Shown: in pieces, positions 47,258 through 56,428 of the stretch
How the letters are laid out: every line of letters begins with the position of its first letter
Numbering within the stretch: position 1 is the stretch's first letter
NCBI GenBank assembly: GCA_039931065.1
Contig: JBDTSP010000015.1
Coordinates: forward strand, 1-64,000
Direction: 5' to 3'
Source of the DNA: CADEED01 sp039931065
Lineage (GTDB): Bacteria; Pseudomonadota; Gammaproteobacteria; Steroidobacterales; Steroidobacteraceae
Length of the DNA stretch: 64,000 nt
Translations under genes and position numbers: made by a program
Notes under the pieces: model-generated
What the model was told of the DNA's origin: nothing
Seen by the model: only the letters and a program-made list of their open reading frames with translations
The model's database searches: none

Positions 47258-48675
47258 GCCCCATGAACACCTTCAGATCGCTGACCGTTCTTTCGCTGAG
47301 CGCTTTGGTGAGCGCGTGCACGTTGGCGCCGCGTTACCACCAGCCGGCGGCACCGGTTCCGGCTGCCTACGACGAGACGGCTGCGGCGAACGCCGAGGCT
47401 GCGCCGTTGCCGGCCGCCGAGATCGGCTGGCACGAGTTCTTCGCAGACACGGAGCTGCAGGCTCTGCTGACGCGTGCACTCGCCAACAACCGCGATCTGC
47501 GCATCGCCACGCTGAACGTTGCGGCGGCGCGTGCCCAGTACCGCATCCAGCGCGCTGACCTGGTGCCCGCCATCGACGCGCAGGGCACGGCTAACAACCA
47601 GCGCACGCCGGCTTCGTTGTCGTCCAGCGGCGAAAGCGAACTCACGCGTACTTACTCGGCGGGACTCGGAGTGTCGGCGTTCGAACTGGATCTGTTCGGT
47701 CGGGTACGCAGCCTGCGCCGCGCCGCGCTCGAGGACTATTTCGCCATCGAAGAGAACCGCACCGCGGCGCAGTTGCTGCTGGTGTCGGAAGTCGCCAATG
47801 CCTGGCTGACGTTGATTGCGGATCGCGAGTTGCTGACGCTGGCCGAACGCACACGCGACAGCCAGCGCAAATCGTTCGACCTGACCAAGCTGCGTTTCGA
47901 TTCCGGGATATCGAGCGAAATCGATCTGCACCGTTCGGAGATCACCTGGCGCCAGGCCGAGGTCGACATCGCCGCGCAGACGCGGCGCGTCGCGCAGGAT
48001 CGCAATGCGCTGGCGCTGCTGGTCGGTGAGCCGCTGACTGCGGAGGCGGGCGGTGGAACCCATGCCATCGAGACGCAGATGTTCAGCAAATCTCTGCCGG
48101 CGGGACTGCCCGCTGAGCTTTTGGTCCGGCGGCCCGACGTGCGTGCCGCCGAACATGCGTTGAAGGCCGCCAATGCAGATATCGGTGCCGCGCGCGCCGC
48201 GTTTTTCCCGAGCATTTCATTGACGGGTTTTTACGGAAACGCGAGTGACGATCTCTCGGCGCTGTTCCAGGCGGGTCACACCAGCTGGAGCTTTGTGCCG
48301 CAGGTGCGCCTGCCGATCTTCTCGGGCGGGGCCAATCTCGCGACGTTGAATCTGACCAACGTGCGCAAACGCATCGAGATCGCGCGTTACGAGCAGTCGA
48401 TCCAGATCGCCTTCCGCGAAGTGGCCGATGCGCTGATCGCACGCAGCACGCTCTCGGATCAGTTACGCGCGCAGGAGGCGCTGACGCGCGCCACCGAAAA
48501 CAGCTACCGGCTGGCCGACGTGCGTTACCGCGGCGGAGTGGATAGTTATCTCGGCGCGTTGATCGCGCAGCGCGACCTGTATTCGGCGCAGCGCGCGCTG
48601 ATCGAGACGCGCCTGGCCGAAGCCAGCAATCGCGTGCAGCTCTACCAGGCGCTGGGTGGAGGCTGGAAGGAATGA
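47254..48675 (+). CDS. RND outer-membrane efflux channel (OprM/NodT-type lipoprotein)
   Basis: 473 residues from the ATG overlapping the pump stop; a second ATG follows three codons later. Lipoprotein signal LTVLSLSALVSACTLAPRY (lipobox VSAC, as in OprM CTLAP). Two OEP repeats: LTRALANNRDLRIATLNVAAARAQYRIQRADLVP and LLVRRPDVRAAEHALKAANADIGAARAAFFPSISLTG. Forms the trimeric TolC-like exit duct. Its TGA stop is followed immediately by an array of GGGGAC repeats. Confidence 0.95.
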   Translation: MSPMNTFRSLTVLSLSALVSACTLAPRYHQPAAPVPAAYDETAAANAEAAPLPAAEIGWHEFFADTELQALLTRALANNRDLRIATLNVAAARAQYRIQRADLVPAIDAQGTANNQRTPASLSSSGESELTRTYSAGLGVSAFELDLFGRVRSLRRAALEDYFAIEENRTAAQLLLVSEVANAWLTLIADRELLTLAERTRDSQRKSFDLTKLRFDSGISSEIDLHRSEITWRQAEVDIAAQTRRVAQDRNALALLVGEPLTAEAGGGTHAIETQMFSKSLPAGLPAELLVRRPDVRAAEHALKAANADIGAARAAFFPSISLTGFYGNASDDLSALFQAGHTSWSFVPQVRLPIFSGGANLATLNLTNVRKRIEIARYEQSIQIAFREVADALIARSTLSDQLRAQEALTRATENSYRLADVRYRGGVDSYLGALIAQRDLYSAQRALIETRLAEASNRVQLYQALGGGWKE

Positions 48676-48890
48676 GGGGACGGGCTCCGTTTACCGCGGG
48701 GACGGGCTCCGTTTACCGTCCTCGGTAAACGGTGCCTGTCCCCCTCTTCGTTCGCTGACATAGGTGCCTGTCCCCCTCTTCGTTCGCTGACATAGCCCAA
48801 AAGTCCGAAAAGGGGACAGTCCCCATTTTCGAGCGAAAAGGGGACTGGAAAAGGGGACTGTCCCCATTTTCCGAAAAGGGGACTGTCCCC
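48676..48890. repeat. Array of GGGGAC palindromes and tandem repeats after the RND operon
   Basis: It starts on the base after the oprM-type stop. Content in order: a 21-bp direct repeat (48676-48696, 48698-48718) with an inverted, slightly diverged third copy (48723-48743); a perfect 32-bp tandem repeat (48731-48762, 48763-48794); then four GGGGACAGTCCCC-like units, complete or partial (about 48807-48830, 48835-48846, 48847-48872, 48873-48890), with AAAA/TTTT flanks. No coding capacity. It is the most complex site of the family in this window. The next 39 nt to the GGT stop contain nothing notable. Confidence 0.88.
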
Positions 48891-48929
48891 GCGCAGCTTT
48901 CCTTTTGCTGCAACAGCGCCGGGCCCCGC

Positions 48930-50639
48930 CTAATAACCCAGCGCAAGCCCGGTGGCGCGGCGCGGATCGATGGCGCCGTAGAAGCGATTGCGGCCCACGG
49001 GCGGCGCATTCAACGCGGGCGCGCCGATGAGAATCGCCGCGACATGATTCTCCGGCTGCGGCACGCTGAGCTTGTGGCCCATGCCGGCGAGGATCCGCAA
49101 CGTGTCGGGGCTCAACGCGCGATCTTCGACGAAAGTCGTCTCCGGCTGCCACTGCTGGTGAATACGAGGCGCGGCCACGGCCTCCTGCAGATCCATTCCG
49201 TAGTCGATCACGTTGAGCATCGTCAGCATCACCGCCGTGATGATGCGGCTGCCGCCCGGCGTGCCCACGATCATCCAGGGCTTGCCGTCACGCGTCACGA
49301 TGGTCGGAGTCATCGAGCTCAACGGCCGCTTGCCGGGCTCGATCTTGTTGGCTTCACCCTGCACCAACCCATACATGTTCGCGACGCCGACTTTCGCGGT
49401 GAAGTCGTCCATCTCGTCGTTGAGCAACACGCCGGTACCGGCGGGCATCACGCGTGCGCCGAACCAGTCGTTCAATGTGTAGGTGACGGCGACCGCGTTG
49501 CCGAAGCGGTCGGCGATGGAATAGTGAGTCGTGTGTGTGCCTTCGGTGGCGGCGATGCCCGGCTTGAGCGTGCCCGAGTTGCCCGCGCGCAGCGGATCGA
49601 TGCTGGCGCGGATCTGCTTTGCGTAGTTCTTGTCGAGCAGTTGCTCGACCGGATTGCGCACGAACGCGGGATCGCCCAACAGGTTGTTGCGGTCCACGTA
49701 AGCGTGGCGCATCGCTTCGATCTCGAAATGCACGGCGTGCGCGGAGCCGAAACCGTAGCTCGCGAGTGGATAGCCTTCGAGCACGTTGAGGATTTCACAG
49801 AGCGCGATGCCGCCCGAGGAGGGTGGTGGCGCGGCGACGATATGAAAGCCGCGGTAGTCGCATTCGACCGGCGAGAGTTCGCGGGTCTGGTAAGCGTCGA
49901 AGTCCGCCTGCGTGAGAATGCCTTTGCCGGCGCGGCTGGACGCGAGCAGTGCCGAAGCCGTCGCGCCCTTGTAGAAGCCATTGACACCGGAACGGCTGAT
50001 GTTGCGCAGTGTACGCCCCAGCTCTTTCTGCACCAGTCTGGCGCCGGCTTCGAGCGGCTCGTTGCCGGCGAGAAAAATCGCCGCGCTCGGCGCGTCCTTG
50101 CGGAAGTCGTCGGTGCCTTCGTGCAGGATATCGACATCGCCCTGGTCGAGCACGAAGCCTTCCTCGGCGAGCTTGATCGCAGGCCCGATCAACTGCGCGC
50201 GTGGCATCGAGCCGTATTTCTCGCGCACGTATTCGAGGCCCGAAACCGTTCCCGGCACCGCCACTGCGAGGTAGCCGCGGGTGCTGAGATCGGTGATCAC
50301 GTTTCCCTGCGCGTCGAGATACATGTTCGCGGTGGCCGCCAGCGGCGCGACTTCGCGGAAGTCGATGAACGTCTTGCGGCCATCGGCGAATTGGGCGGTC
50401 ATGAAGCCGCCGCCGCCGAGATTGCCGGCCGCCGGATAAACCACGGCCAGCGCGTAGCCCACGGCAACCGCTGCATCCATTGCGGTGCCACCCTGCTTGA
50501 GCACGTCGACGCCGGTACGGGTGGCATATTGCTGGGCGGTGACCACCATGCCGTTTTCCGCGCCGACCGGCGGCGGCGACGCCGCCTGGCTCGCCGGCGT
50601 GAACAACAATGCAACGACGAGCCGGAGAAGATTTTTCAT
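48930..50639 (-). CDS. ggt: Gamma-glutamyltransferase precursor
   Basis: 569 residues with a Sec signal (LLRLVVALLFTPASQAA). Ntn-hydrolase; autoprocessing would occur before Thr370 in GTHTTHYSIADRFGNAV, giving a large subunit of about 369 and a small subunit of about 200 residues. Other marks are GGTAMDAAVAVGYALAVVYP, GNLGGGGFM, PPPSSGGIAL, the RPLSSMTPTIV segment and GTPGGSRIITAV near the end. Periplasmic hydrolysis or transfer of gamma-glutamyl groups of glutathione. It seems monocistronic; convergent with the RND operon across the repeat array. Confidence 0.95.
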   Translation of the reverse strand: MKNLLRLVVALLFTPASQAASPPPVGAENGMVVTAQQYATRTGVDVLKQGGTAMDAAVAVGYALAVVYPAAGNLGGGGFMTAQFADGRKTFIDFREVAPLAATANMYLDAQGNVITDLSTRGYLAVAVPGTVSGLEYVREKYGSMPRAQLIGPAIKLAEEGFVLDQGDVDILHEGTDDFRKDAPSAAIFLAGNEPLEAGARLVQKELGRTLRNISRSGVNGFYKGATASALLASSRAGKGILTQADFDAYQTRELSPVECDYRGFHIVAAPPPSSGGIALCEILNVLEGYPLASYGFGSAHAVHFEIEAMRHAYVDRNNLLGDPAFVRNPVEQLLDKNYAKQIRASIDPLRAGNSGTLKPGIAATEGTHTTHYSIADRFGNAVAVTYTLNDWFGARVMPAGTGVLLNDEMDDFTAKVGVANMYGLVQGEANKIEPGKRPLSSMTPTIVTRDGKPWMIVGTPGGSRIITAVMLTMLNVIDYGMDLQEAVAAPRIHQQWQPETTFVEDRALSPDTLRILAGMGHKLSVPQPENHVAAILIGAPALNAPPVGRNRFYGAIDPRRATGLALGY

Positions 50640-50665
50640 GCCGGCAGTTTACGCGTGCCCGTGCC

Positions 50666-53230
50666 TCATCGATCAAGTTCGCGCAGTGCTTCCAACGCAT
50701 CGCTGCGTGCGGGTTGAACGCCCGCCAGCCGCACCAGCAGGGCGCGAGCCGCAGCCATATCGGTGCGTTCGAGCTGCACTGCCATTTGCATCAGCGGATC
50801 GTAAGCGGGCCTGAAATCCGGACTGATCTCGAGCACCGAAAGCAGCGGTGCCTGCACCTGCGCGAGCATTTCCTGGACGGCGCGCGTCGGCCGAACGGTG
50901 CGGCCCGCGTCGAGATATCGATCGCGCGCCCGCCAATAAGCCGCCAACTTCGGCATCCATGCGCCGTCCTCACCGGCTAACAACTCGCCGGGCCGGATCG
51001 ACAGGTCATGCAGCAGCGACAGCAGCCGGTCTCGAGGCGCGAAGGCCGCGGCGTAGCCGGCCTCGTAGGTAATGCGCGGCGCCCGGTAGCTGACGACCGG
51101 ACGGTCATCAGTGTTGAGCGGCGCATCGCCCGCGAAACTCGTCAACGCTTCGGGCCCCGCGATGAATCCGCCGAGCAGCGCGAGGTCATCGGCGATCCCG
51201 AATTCCTGCGGCGGCCGTGGCAGGCGCGCACTCGCCAGGCGGCCGCGCAAGTCCACGAGCGCGAAACGCTCGCCGTCGCGCCGCGACACGAGACCCAGCA
51301 CAGGCGTTTCGAGGCTGTTCGTCGCGAGCATTGCCCAGCCGCGAGGGTACACGCGGCGGTAGCTCTGCACGATGCTGCGCAAGGTTTCAAGATCGAGCTG
51401 ATGCAGCGGCAGCCACTGGCAGAATATTCCGCCCGGCGCGAGCCGCTCACGCACGGCCGCGAAGTGTTCGACGGTGTACAAACTACCCGAGCCGCTGCGG
51501 GCCGGATGATAGTTGTCGGCGACGATCACGTCGTACAGATCCGGGGCGGCGCGCACGAAGCGGCGTGCGTCCGCGACGATCATGCGCAGGCGCGGATGCC
51601 GCGGCTCGACCGCTTCGAATCGGTCGGACGCCGCGATGACTTCGGGCAACAGCTCGACGGCATCGACCTGCACTTCGGCATCTTCGCTCGCGGACTTGGC
51701 GGTGAGGCCGGTGCCGAGGCCGAGGAACAATGCCCGCCGTGGTGCCGGGTGCAACAGGATGGGCAACAAGCCCTGGCGCGCATCGGCAAACAAGGTCGCG
51801 CTGCTGCCTTCCTGCTGCCGGTTGTTGATGTGCAGGGTCTCGACGCCATCCGCGTCCGCCACCACGCTCACGGCCGCGCCCACTCCCTCCGCGTAACTGA
51901 CCAGATGGCCGCCTGCCGGGACGTCGACCAGCGCCAATGACGGGGCCCAGATCGCGAGCGCGCTCCCCACGCTCAGCGCGGCCCATGGCGCAGGGGCAGC
52001 CCACGAGCGGCGCGCAATCAGCAGTAGATAGCCGGCGGCGACGATTGCCAGCGCGTAGGTCGAGCCGAGTCGCGGCAACAACATCACGCCGCAGATCCAG
52101 GGCGCCAACGCCGCGCCGAGCGTATTCGCGCCCAGCGCCCGTCCAAAGCTGATTCCGGCGCCGCGTGCGGCAATCGCCAGGTGGCTGAACAATGCGCCCA
52201 TGACGAAGGTCGGCAACAGGAACGTGGCGGTGGCGAGCAGCGCTTCGACTCCGAGCGCGGCACCCATGCCGGCGCCGAATGTGGCAAGCGCCGCGGATTT
52301 GATTGCGCTCGCATTCACGAGCACGACTATGCCGCTCACACACGCGAACGACAGCGACTGCAACAGGTGATCGCGCTTCAGGCGCCGGCGCTCGCCCCAA
52401 TGGCCGTAGGCCGCGGCGCCGAGCGCACTGCCGACCAGGTAGACCGCCAGCAGAATCGCGAAGGTGTAGACGGTATTCTCGGCGACCTGGCTGAGTACGC
52501 GTACGACCAGCACCTCGTAGCCGATGCCGAGAAAACCTGTCGCCGCCAGGATTGCGAGATGTCGGCGCGATTCCGTCGAGGCGCCGGCAGAGGCCGGCAC
52601 GCTGTGCACCGCGAACACCTTGAGCGATGCCGCCGCACAGCAGAGGTTCGTCATCACGCAGATCGACGCGGTGACGGTCAGGCCGAACATCGGGATCAGA
52701 AAAAACGCCGTCGCCAACACGCCCAACACCGCCCCGAAGGTATTGCCGGCGTAGAGAATCGGGATCGGTGTTCCCTGATCGCGCAGCGTGCCAAGAATGC
52801 GTTCCATCGCCGGCAGGGTCGCGCCCATCGCGAAGGTGGCCGGCAACAGCAGCAGCGAAGTACCGCAGAAAACGACCGACCAGTGCCAGAGCGCCGATGG
52901 CTGCGTGCCTGAAAGCTTGAACAACAGCGACGAGGCCGGTGGCATCAGGAAGACCAGCGCAAGGCTCCACAGCGCGATGACGGCTTCGCAGGCCGCGTAC
53001 CAGCGCGCCGGCCGCGCGCTGGCGTCGATGCGCGGTCCGAGTGCGAGTGCGCCAAGTCCGATCCCGCCGAAGAAGGCCGCCACCACGGCGAGCACCGCGG
53101 CCGCTTCGTGACCGAGCAGCAAGGTGGCTTGCTGGGTCCAGACGATCTGGTATCCGAGCGCCGCGAATCCGGACGCGACCATGAGCGCGAGCGCCCAGCG
53201 CCGCGCGCGGTTCGCGCCGATTTCAGCCAC
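50666..53230 (-). CDS. Membrane-fused spermidine-synthase-like protein
   Basis: 854 residues. The N-terminal half has about 12-14 hydrophobic helices (FAALGYQIVWTQQATLLLGHEAAAVLAVVAAFFGGIGLGALALG; the LPATFAMGATLPAMERIL signature) followed by a soluble spermidine-synthase-type methyltransferase fold (about 470-700) with LFLGLGTGLTAKSA, VELLPEVI and the VADNYHPARSGSGSLYTVEHF segment (DxxxP at the active site), then a C-terminal tail. Such MFS/SpeE fusions are widespread; true polyamine synthesis is doubtful. The start overlaps the stop of the upstream oxygenase-like gene by 8 nt. Confidence 0.85.
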   Translation of the reverse strand: MAEIGANRARRWALALMVASGFAALGYQIVWTQQATLLLGHEAAAVLAVVAAFFGGIGLGALALGPRIDASARPARWYAACEAVIALWSLALVFLMPPASSLLFKLSGTQPSALWHWSVVFCGTSLLLLPATFAMGATLPAMERILGTLRDQGTPIPILYAGNTFGAVLGVLATAFFLIPMFGLTVTASICVMTNLCCAAASLKVFAVHSVPASAGASTESRRHLAILAATGFLGIGYEVLVVRVLSQVAENTVYTFAILLAVYLVGSALGAAAYGHWGERRRLKRDHLLQSLSFACVSGIVVLVNASAIKSAALATFGAGMGAALGVEALLATATFLLPTFVMGALFSHLAIAARGAGISFGRALGANTLGAALAPWICGVMLLPRLGSTYALAIVAAGYLLLIARRSWAAPAPWAALSVGSALAIWAPSLALVDVPAGGHLVSYAEGVGAAVSVVADADGVETLHINNRQQEGSSATLFADARQGLLPILLHPAPRRALFLGLGTGLTAKSASEDAEVQVDAVELLPEVIAASDRFEAVEPRHPRLRMIVADARRFVRAAPDLYDVIVADNYHPARSGSGSLYTVEHFAAVRERLAPGGIFCQWLPLHQLDLETLRSIVQSYRRVYPRGWAMLATNSLETPVLGLVSRRDGERFALVDLRGRLASARLPRPPQEFGIADDLALLGGFIAGPEALTSFAGDAPLNTDDRPVVSYRAPRITYEAGYAAAFAPRDRLLSLLHDLSIRPGELLAGEDGAWMPKLAAYWRARDRYLDAGRTVRPTRAVQEMLAQVQAPLLSVLEISPDFRPAYDPLMQMAVQLERTDMAAARALLVRLAGVQPARSDALEALRELDR

Positions 53231-53858
53231 TGAATGAAACGCGGTAACCCCAGGAATCCAGATGCGTCGGGATGGCGTTGAACGCCAGCGTGATGCGCCG
53301 CTCGCCGGGATTCATGGGCACGGCGTGCATCAGGTAGCTGGGGAACAGCGCCACGTCACCGGGTTCGGGCGGCATGCTGATCCACTTGTCCGCGTTGTAG
53401 GGACCCGTGACGACACCGGCGTTGTCATTCTTGAAGGTGAAATCGGCGCCGCCCGGCGACTTCAGGAACACAGTGCGCGAATCCGGATGGCAACGTGTCA
53501 GGTAGATCACGCCGGAGATGAAGCTGTTGGCGTGATTGTGCATCGCCTGGCGTCCGCCGGTATCGAGCACGTTGACCCACATTTCCTTCAACGACCAGCC
53601 GAGTCGCTGACCGAACAACAACTGGCCGAACTCCGGCAACAGCGGCGCCAGCAACGCGGCGGTTTCGATCAGCAGTGGCGAGTCGCCGGGGCGCAGTAAC
53701 GCGGTATGCGAGAGGTTAGGCGAGGAGCTGTTCGCGTGATCCACGGTCTTGCCGAAGTGATCAACGAGGCCGGCGACCAGCTCCGGGCCCAGCACTTGCG
53801 GGCTGCGCATGAATGGCGTTGGGAATAGGCCGATGACTTCATTTTTCGTCGCTGACAT
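53223..53858 (-). CDS. TIGR02466 family protein, putative 2OG-Fe(II) oxygenase
   Basis: 211 residues from the ATG at 53858; an ATG four codons upstream is an alternative. Opens with EVIGLFPTPF, contains SLKEMWVNVLDTGGRQAMHNHANSFISGVIYL, with HxH-like His ligands, then FPSYLMHAVPMNPGERRITLAFN near the end, the His...Arg pattern of cupin-type 2-oxoglutarate oxygenases. Substrate unknown. It overlaps the membrane-fused spermidine-synthase-like gene by 8 nt, so the two are translated together. Confidence 0.85.
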   Translation of the reverse strand: MSATKNEVIGLFPTPFMRSPQVLGPELVAGLVDHFGKTVDHANSSSPNLSHTALLRPGDSPLLIETAALLAPLLPEFGQLLFGQRLGWSLKEMWVNVLDTGGRQAMHNHANSFISGVIYLTRCHPDSRTVFLKSPGGADFTFKNDNAGVVTGPYNADKWISMPPEPGDVALFPSYLMHAVPMNPGERRITLAFNAIPTHLDSWGYRVSFSG

Positions 53859-53990
53859 GGGGCCGCGCATTCTAGATTCCGAAGTGCGACAGCTTCGTGA
53901 CTGAATTCGTTCACCGCGGCTTCATGGCGCGGTCATATGTAACACCTAGGGTTCTTCCCGCTGACTCACTCACAGGACTTTAGGGAAGCC

Positions 53991-56354
53991 ATGAAATACG
54001 AATCGAAGATCAAGCTCGCCGTCGCGAGCGTGCTGGGCGCCGCTGCCATGAGCGCGGCATACGCGGGGAATGGATACGGACACGGCAATGACAACCCGAG
54101 CGCCGACCCGAGCGACGGCACCTACGTCACCGGTGACTTTCACAACCATACGACCTGTTCGGATGGTTCGATCTCGATGCAGAAGCTGATCAAGAAATCG
54201 ACCGACAAGTCGGACACACCCTGGGGCCTCGACTGGTTCGTGCAGGCCGGCCACGGTGGCAACGGCAATCGCAATTGCACGCTCGCGGAAGATGCGACGC
54301 TCGCGACCCCGGCGTATCCGCTGGTCTACGCGGCCGATGGCACCACCTTGCTAGGTCCCAACACCAGCTGGCAGAACAGCATCCCCGCGATCACGCCGAA
54401 GGGCCTGGTGTCGGGCAATGCGCCGAACCAGGTCATGTGGCGCTGGCAGTCGCTGCAGGAATACCAGTACCCGCTGACCGAATACCTGGCCGCGCTCAAG
54501 GGCATGCCGGTGTTCACGGGTCTCGAGTCGGTCGTTGCCGGTCACGAGCACAGCTCGATGTCGGTGGTCGCGGGGCAATTGCCGCCGTCTGTCTACAAAC
54601 AGAAACTGCCGACCACGGCCGGCTACACGCCGCTCGGCAACGCCACGGCGGTCGCGCAGTGGTCGTATTGCTTCGATCGTGGCGACAACGATACCAGTCG
54701 TGGCGACACGGCGGTGGGCAGTGGCATCGGCAACAACTGGGACTGCTCGGTCGCCGGCAGCGCCAACTCGGCGGACCCAAGCTGGAACGCGACGGCGCAG
54801 AAGCTGATGCCAGCCTCCGGCGCTGGTGTTGGTGACCGCGGACACGCCAAGACGGTCGAGGCGATGAAATGGATGGCGCAGAAGTACGGCGACGAGAGTT
54901 ACTACGTCCCCGCGCATCTCGAGCGCGCCGGCCCGTTCAATCCCAACGGCAACAACGGCTTCAACATCGAGAGCCTGCGCGACTTCAACAACGCGGCGCC
55001 CAGCGTCGCTTTCGGCTTCGAATCGCAGCCCGGTCACGGCGCCTCCGATGCGCGCGGTGAATACACCGTTCACCGCAACAACTTCGGCGGCACGATCGGC
55101 AACGTCGACAGCGTCGGCGGCACCACCTGGGGCGGTACCGGCGTATATGCCGGAAAAATCGGCGGCGTATGGGACGCGTTGTTAGGCGAAGGCCGCAACT
55201 GGTGGTTCTTCGCGAGCTCCGACTGGCACAACCGCGGCATGTTCGGCCCGGACGATCGCCGCTCCTCGCAGGATTTCTATCCAGGTGAATACCAGCGCAC
55301 GGCCGTGATGGTTCGTACTAAGGAAGACAAGGGTAATCACGGTCGTGGTCACTTCTTCGATTCGCACGACAAGGGCAGAAAGAACAAGGTCCTGACCCCT
55401 GACGCGATCGTCGATGGTCTGCGCAGCGGCAACGCTTGGGCGTCGAGCGGTCAATTGGTCGACCGGCTGGCGTTCGTGGTGTGCGCGGATACGCGCGTCA
55501 ACGACGCGATCGGCAATCTGCTGGTGGAAGGCGCCGCGTTGCTGGCGGCGAAACAGAACACGGATGTCGATCTCAACTGGACCTGTGCAACGCTTGGCGA
55601 GAAGCTCACGATCCGCCCGGGACAGGATGTCGTGGTGGCGGTCGCGGTGCGCGATCCGTCCGGTGCCAACTACTCGCCGTATACGTTCGCGAATCCTTCG
55701 CTGACGCAGGTGGGTATCACCCAGCCGTTGAACAAGCCGGTGCTCGATCACATCGACGTGATCCGCGGCATGGTCAGCGGTTACAAGACGCCGGGGGCGG
55801 CTGACTATTCGGGTGAGTGGCCGAGGACCTGGATCTCGAATCCCGACCTGGCCACGGTTCCCGACGGCGCCAGGAATCTGAGTGCGGCGATCCTGAAGAC
55901 GTTCAACCAGTCCAACTGGCATGTCGAGCGTGGTGACAAACAGTTCAAGACCATGGTCTTCCGCATCAAGGACATCGCCAAGTCGCAGTATGTTCGTCTG
56001 CGCGGCAGCAACCTGCCGGCGTCGGTGCCCTACGAAACCGATGCGGATGGCAATCCGTTGGCCGATCTGAACACCAATGCGACCGCCGTCAATCCGACCT
56101 TTGCGGGCGGCGCCGATGGCGTGCCGGCGGGTGCAAACCTGCGCATTCCGTGCAACGTGGCCGGCACCAACGTGCCGGAAACTGCGGCGGTGTACACCGG
56201 CACGGCGATCGATGGCTGCCCGGCGCACTTGCCGGTGGTGGGCGGACAGAAAATGGTCGCCTACGACGTCGCTGCCTGGTCCGACCTGTGGTTCTACAGC
56301 AACCCGATCTTCATCGAAGTGAAGGGCTCGACCGTGGTTGCCGGCGTTCACTGA
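53991..56354 (+). CDS. Large secreted PHP-type (DUF3604-like) protein
   Basis: 787 residues with a Sec signal (KIKLAVASVLGAAAMSAAYAG). A metal-dependent PHP-like core begins at GDFHNHTTCSDGSISMQKLI and includes ESVVAGHEHSSM, the HLERAGPFN segment and the SSDWHNRGMF motif near residue 410, all His/Asp-rich as in PHP hydrolases. The C-terminal third is beta-rich. The product is probably a periplasmic or secreted phosphoesterase-like enzyme; the substrate is unknown. Followed by PpiC-type, HupE/UreJ and HEAT-like genes, a neighbourhood I recognise as recurring for such proteins (from memory). The 132-nt region upstream contains nothing else I can identify. Confidence 0.75.
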   Translation: MKYESKIKLAVASVLGAAAMSAAYAGNGYGHGNDNPSADPSDGTYVTGDFHNHTTCSDGSISMQKLIKKSTDKSDTPWGLDWFVQAGHGGNGNRNCTLAEDATLATPAYPLVYAADGTTLLGPNTSWQNSIPAITPKGLVSGNAPNQVMWRWQSLQEYQYPLTEYLAALKGMPVFTGLESVVAGHEHSSMSVVAGQLPPSVYKQKLPTTAGYTPLGNATAVAQWSYCFDRGDNDTSRGDTAVGSGIGNNWDCSVAGSANSADPSWNATAQKLMPASGAGVGDRGHAKTVEAMKWMAQKYGDESYYVPAHLERAGPFNPNGNNGFNIESLRDFNNAAPSVAFGFESQPGHGASDARGEYTVHRNNFGGTIGNVDSVGGTTWGGTGVYAGKIGGVWDALLGEGRNWWFFASSDWHNRGMFGPDDRRSSQDFYPGEYQRTAVMVRTKEDKGNHGRGHFFDSHDKGRKNKVLTPDAIVDGLRSGNAWASSGQLVDRLAFVVCADTRVNDAIGNLLVEGAALLAAKQNTDVDLNWTCATLGEKLTIRPGQDVVVAVAVRDPSGANYSPYTFANPSLTQVGITQPLNKPVLDHIDVIRGMVSGYKTPGAADYSGEWPRTWISNPDLATVPDGARNLSAAILKTFNQSNWHVERGDKQFKTMVFRIKDIAKSQYVRLRGSNLPASVPYETDADGNPLADLNTNATAVNPTFAGGADGVPAGANLRIPCNVAGTNVPETAAVYTGTAIDGCPAHLPVVGGQKMVAYDVAAWSDLWFYSNPIFIEVKGSTVVAGVH

Positions 56355-56428
56355 TACGCGACCTTCGTCGCGCCCCCCGGGCGCCGCGCGGCAACGCGCG
56401 GCGCTTTCTCACATCTGAAACTTCGTAC

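Noticed and set aside
48731..48794. Possible CRISPR array
   Set aside because: The two 32-bp copies are directly adjacent without spacers, only two exist, and no cas gene is near.
50666..53230. Ordinary spermidine synthase (speE)
   Set aside because: The protein has an extra 400-plus-residue membrane half, and the active-site loop is DNYHP rather than the usual pattern, so polyamine synthesis should not be assumed.
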